This document shows, in pieces, positions 6,014 through 7,905 of a DNA stretch of 7,905 nucleotides. The translations under genes and the position numbers were made by a program. The notes below the pieces were generated by a model that searched no databases, was not told where the DNA came from, and worked only from the letters and a program-made list of their open reading frames with translations. The first letter of the stretch is position 1. Every line of letters begins with the position of its first letter. Origin of the DNA: Paracoccaceae bacterium (lineage in GTDB: Bacteria; Pseudomonadota; Alphaproteobacteria; Rhodobacterales; Rhodobacteraceae); contig DLZA01000193.1 in assembly GCA_003447515.1 (NCBI GenBank), positions 2,766 through 10,670 of the forward strand, in the 5' to 3' direction.

Positions 6014-7155
6014 CCCAACATCTATTTCTGACTGAAGAGCATGAAATGCTGCGCGATCAGGTCCGCCGGTTTATCGCTGAAAATGTGAAACCCGTTGCGG
6101 ATCAATGGGAGAAGGAAGGCTTTGTACCGCGTGAAATCCTGCGAAAAATGGGCGAGCTTGGACTGTTTGGCATCCGTTATCCTAAGGAGTACGGGGGCAG
6201 CGAAATGGACACCCGCGCAACGGCCGTTCTGGCCGAAGAATTAGGGCGCTCGACGTATGCCGGCTTTGCTATCACTGCGCTGGTGCATACCGATATGGCA
6301 TCGGTGCATTTGTTCAATGCCGGTTCGAATGCGCAAAGGGCAGCTTTCATGCCAGATGTCATTGCGGGTCACAAAATCGTGGCCGTCGCTGTCTCAGAGC
6401 CTGATGTCGGTTCAGATGTCAAAGGTATCCGCACGATGGGAAGGCGCGATGGTAATGATTTCGTGCTGAACGGCTCAAAGATGTTCATCACCAACGGGGT
6501 ACATGCCGATCTGTACTGCGTTGCTGTTAAGACCGACTCCCAAGGACCGGCCAGCCAATCGATCACTATGTTCCTTGTCGAGAAAGGCACGCCAGGTTTC
6601 TCGGTAAGCCGAGCACTCGACAAAACTGGCTGGCGCTCGTCTGACACGGCGGTGTTATCGTTTCAGGATTGCCGTGTTCCTGCCGATAATATCCTCGGCG
6701 AAGAAGGGCGTGGGTTTTATGCTGTAATGAAGAATTTCCAAAATGAGCGCATTGTACTGGGTGCTATGGCGATGGGAGAAGCCCAGGCCGCACTGGACCT
6801 AACGCTTGAGTATGTGAAAACCCGACAAGCCTTTGGTGCGCCTTTGTGGTCAAAGCAAGCGATCCGCCAGCGCCTGTCCATGCTGTCCGCCCGAGTTACC
6901 GCAGCGCGTCAGTTTGTCTATGCCACCGCAGCCCGTGACGCCGCAGACGAAGATGTGGTTAAGGAAGTTTCGATGATTAAGGCGCTCTGCGGTGAATTGG
7001 TGAATGAGGTTATGTATGACTGTGTGCAATTTCATGGTGGCGCAGGGTATTTGTACGAAAGCACCATTGAACGCATGGCCCGTGATGCGCGCGTGCAATC
7101 TATCGGGGGTGGCGCAACCGAGGTGATGCTTGAAGAGGTGGCAAAGCGGATATAG
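6010..7155 (+). CDS. Acyl-CoA dehydrogenase, long-chain/citronellyl-CoA dehydrogenase type
   Basis: This 381-residue FAD enzyme would oxidise an acyl-CoA to the trans-2-enoyl-CoA and pass electrons to electron-transfer flavoprotein. The N-terminal helical domain contains LGLFGIRYPKEYGG (50-63). The middle strand domain shows AVSEPDVGSD (127-136), the family signature around the flavin, and KMFITNG (157-163). The C-terminal domain shows TRQAFGAPL (271-279) and the YDCVQFHGGAGYLYES segment (336-351). The C-terminal catalytic YEGT of medium- and short-chain enzymes is absent, reading IGGGATEV at 365-372. The base is instead probably E246 in NERIVL, the position used by long-chain and isovaleryl-CoA dehydrogenases. 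The tail resembles citronellyl-CoA (AtuD) and long-chain enzymes more than isovaleryl-CoA dehydrogenase, which has IGAGTSEVRR. AAGGAG at 5996-6001 is a good ribosome-binding site, and the start overlaps the alpha-subunit stop. Family assignment is firm and substrate is inferred. Confidence 0.93.
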   Translation: MTQHLFLTEEHEMLRDQVRRFIAENVKPVADQWEKEGFVPREILRKMGELGLFGIRYPKEYGGSEMDTRATAVLAEELGRSTYAGFAITALVHTDMASVHLFNAGSNAQRAAFMPDVIAGHKIVAVAVSEPDVGSDVKGIRTMGRRDGNDFVLNGSKMFITNGVHADLYCVAVKTDSQGPASQSITMFLVEKGTPGFSVSRALDKTGWRSSDTAVLSFQDCRVPADNILGEEGRGFYAVMKNFQNERIVLGAMAMGEAQAALDLTLEYVKTRQAFGAPLWSKQAIRQRLSMLSARVTAARQFVYATAARDAADEDVVKEVSMIKALCGELVNEVMYDCVQFHGGAGYLYESTIERMARDARVQSIGGGATEVMLEEVAKRI

Positions 7156-7228
7156 TAATCGTTAGGTGACATGATAGAGAAGAATTGCTTAGCCAAGCCC
7201 AGGTAATTGCTGCAGAGTAGTGAAAAAT

Positions 7229-7233
7229 GAGGA
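7229..7233 (+). promoter_or_regulatory. Ribosome-binding site of the EamA permease
   Basis: GAGGA lies three bases before the ATG at 7237, a close but usable spacing, and supports 7237 as start. The alternative in-frame ATG at 7300 has only UCUGUA upstream and would start right at the first membrane segment. The 81-nt gap 7156-7236 shows no clear terminator. It holds only a 4-bp GCTT/AAGC stem at 7187-7198 without a T run, so read-through from the acyl-CoA operon is possible. Confidence 0.4.
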
Positions 7234-7236
7234 ACC

Positions 7237-7905
7237 ATGGCAGGTCAGAATTACGTCATCCAAGAGGCATGCACATTTTGGAAGCGCCAAACTTCTGTAA
7301 TGCGAGGGATAGTTTTGATGTGCCTGTCCACTATCGCGTTTTCAATTATGCATGGATTGGTTCGCTTCGTCTCAGAAGTCCTGCCGCCCTTTCAGATAGC
7401 CTTCTTCCGTAACGTCTTCGGCTTAGCATTTCTTTTGCCACTTTTGATGCGCTCTCGATTTACGATTCTGCGCACAAACCAGATTGGTTTGCACGCACTA
7501 CGAGGCGTGATCAACATGGCAGCCATGTTGATGTTTTTCACTGCACTTTCGATTTCGCCAATTGCTAAAGTTACGGCTCTGGGCTTCACAGCACCTATTT
7601 TCATGGCCATTCTCGCTGTTCTTGTTTTGGGAGAGCGTTTTCGCATCTATCGGTGGAGCGCAATTTTCTTAGGTTTCGTGGGTATGCTGATTATTCTCCG
7701 ACCTGGCCTCGTTACCATCGATACAGGTGCGCTATTGGTCACTGGTTCAGCAGCACTTTGGGCTATAGCAATGATCATTATCAAGATTCAGTCGCGAACA
7801 GAGTCGAGCCTAACTATTGTCGCTTACATGGGTATTTTCCTTGGAGTCTTCTCAATCGCTCCTGCGCTTTGGGTTTGGCAGCCATTTGGACTTCAAACAC
7901 TAAGC
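7237..7905 (+). CDS. EamA/DMT-superfamily permease, N-terminal part (runs off the window)
   Basis: The frame from ATG 7237 stays open to the last base, giving 223 residues of a protein normally near 300. It is an inner-membrane transporter of the drug/metabolite (EamA) superfamily. After a short polar N-terminus (1-22), about seven membrane segments can be placed: 23-46, 50-71, 86-106, 109-132, 140-155, 163-183 and 192-213. The first EamA repeat is complete, with the typical PPFQIAFFRN (50-59), LRGVINMAAMLMFFTALSIS (88-107), PIAKVTALGFTAPIF and LGERFRIYRW (131-140), then GFVGMLIILRPG. A second repeat begins near 163 and is cut by the window edge. EamA proteins export or import small metabolites such as amino acids, but the substrate cannot be read from sequence. 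It lies 81 nt after the dehydrogenase on the same strand, so it could be the last gene of that operon or an independent unit. Confidence 0.88.
   Translation, partial: MAGQNYVIQEACTFWKRQTSVMRGIVLMCLSTIAFSIMHGLVRFVSEVLPPFQIAFFRNVFGLAFLLPLLMRSRFTILRTNQIGLHALRGVINMAAMLMFFTALSISPIAKVTALGFTAPIFMAILAVLVLGERFRIYRWSAIFLGFVGMLIILRPGLVTIDTGALLVTGSAALWAIAMIIIKIQSRTESSLTIVAYMGIFLGVFSIAPALWVWQPFGLQTLS

Noticed and set aside
7161..7165. Second GTTAG half-site after the dehydrogenase
   Set aside because: There is no matching CTAAC arm at the right spacing, so it is not a second copy of the operator.
7227..7412. 61-codon plus-strand open frame at the start of the permease
   Set aside because: It is a different frame over the permease N-terminus. 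The frame from 7237 gives a clear EamA membrane protein and stays open to the window end.

Overview
The window looks like chromosomal DNA from a Gram-negative proteobacterium, most likely an alphaproteobacterium (Rhodobacterales or Rhizobiales type). This rests on the mid-range GC of the coding regions, the style of the FGGY kinase and EamA permease, and the organisation of the acyl-CoA carboxylase operon. It is an inference from protein flavour, not a phylogenetic result. There are no RNA genes, mobile elements or CRISPR arrays, and nothing shows recent transfer apart from one A/T-rich intergenic stretch.

Layout. (1) Positions 1-512 hold the 3' end of an FGGY sugar kinase (xylulokinase-like), cut by the window edge. 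(2) Positions 513-1027 are A/T-rich and without an obvious conserved gene. They contain one doubtful 82-codon minus-strand ORF and, at the right end, a promoter/operator region with a perfect CTAAC-N4-GTTAG palindrome. (3) Positions 1028-7155 hold a compact five-gene plus-strand operon: a TetR regulator, a carboxyltransferase (beta) subunit, a crotonase-family hydratase, a biotin carboxylase/biotin carrier (alpha) subunit and an acyl-CoA dehydrogenase. Three junctions are ATGA start/stop overlaps, and at the fourth the Shine-Dalgarno overlaps the preceding stop codon. (4) After an 81-nt gap, an EamA/DMT-type permease begins at 7237 and runs off the right edge.

How the genes work together. The operon matches the central chemistry of the leucine/isovalerate (Liu) and acyclic-terpene (Atu) pathways. 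An acyl-CoA dehydrogenase makes a 2,3-enoyl-CoA, a biotin-dependent alpha/beta carboxylase adds CO2 at the gamma carbon of a 3-methyl-enoyl-CoA, and a hydratase adds water to the glutaconyl-type product. The dehydrogenase is of the long-chain/citronellyl-CoA type rather than isovaleryl-CoA type, the regulator is TetR-like as in Atu clusters, and no HMG-CoA lyase is present. The substrate is therefore more likely a branched or isoprenoid-like acyl-CoA than ordinary isovaleryl-CoA. That assignment is an inference. The most interesting points are this hybrid operon, an altered motif in the carboxyltransferase, and the palindrome over the predicted -10 of the regulator's own promoter.
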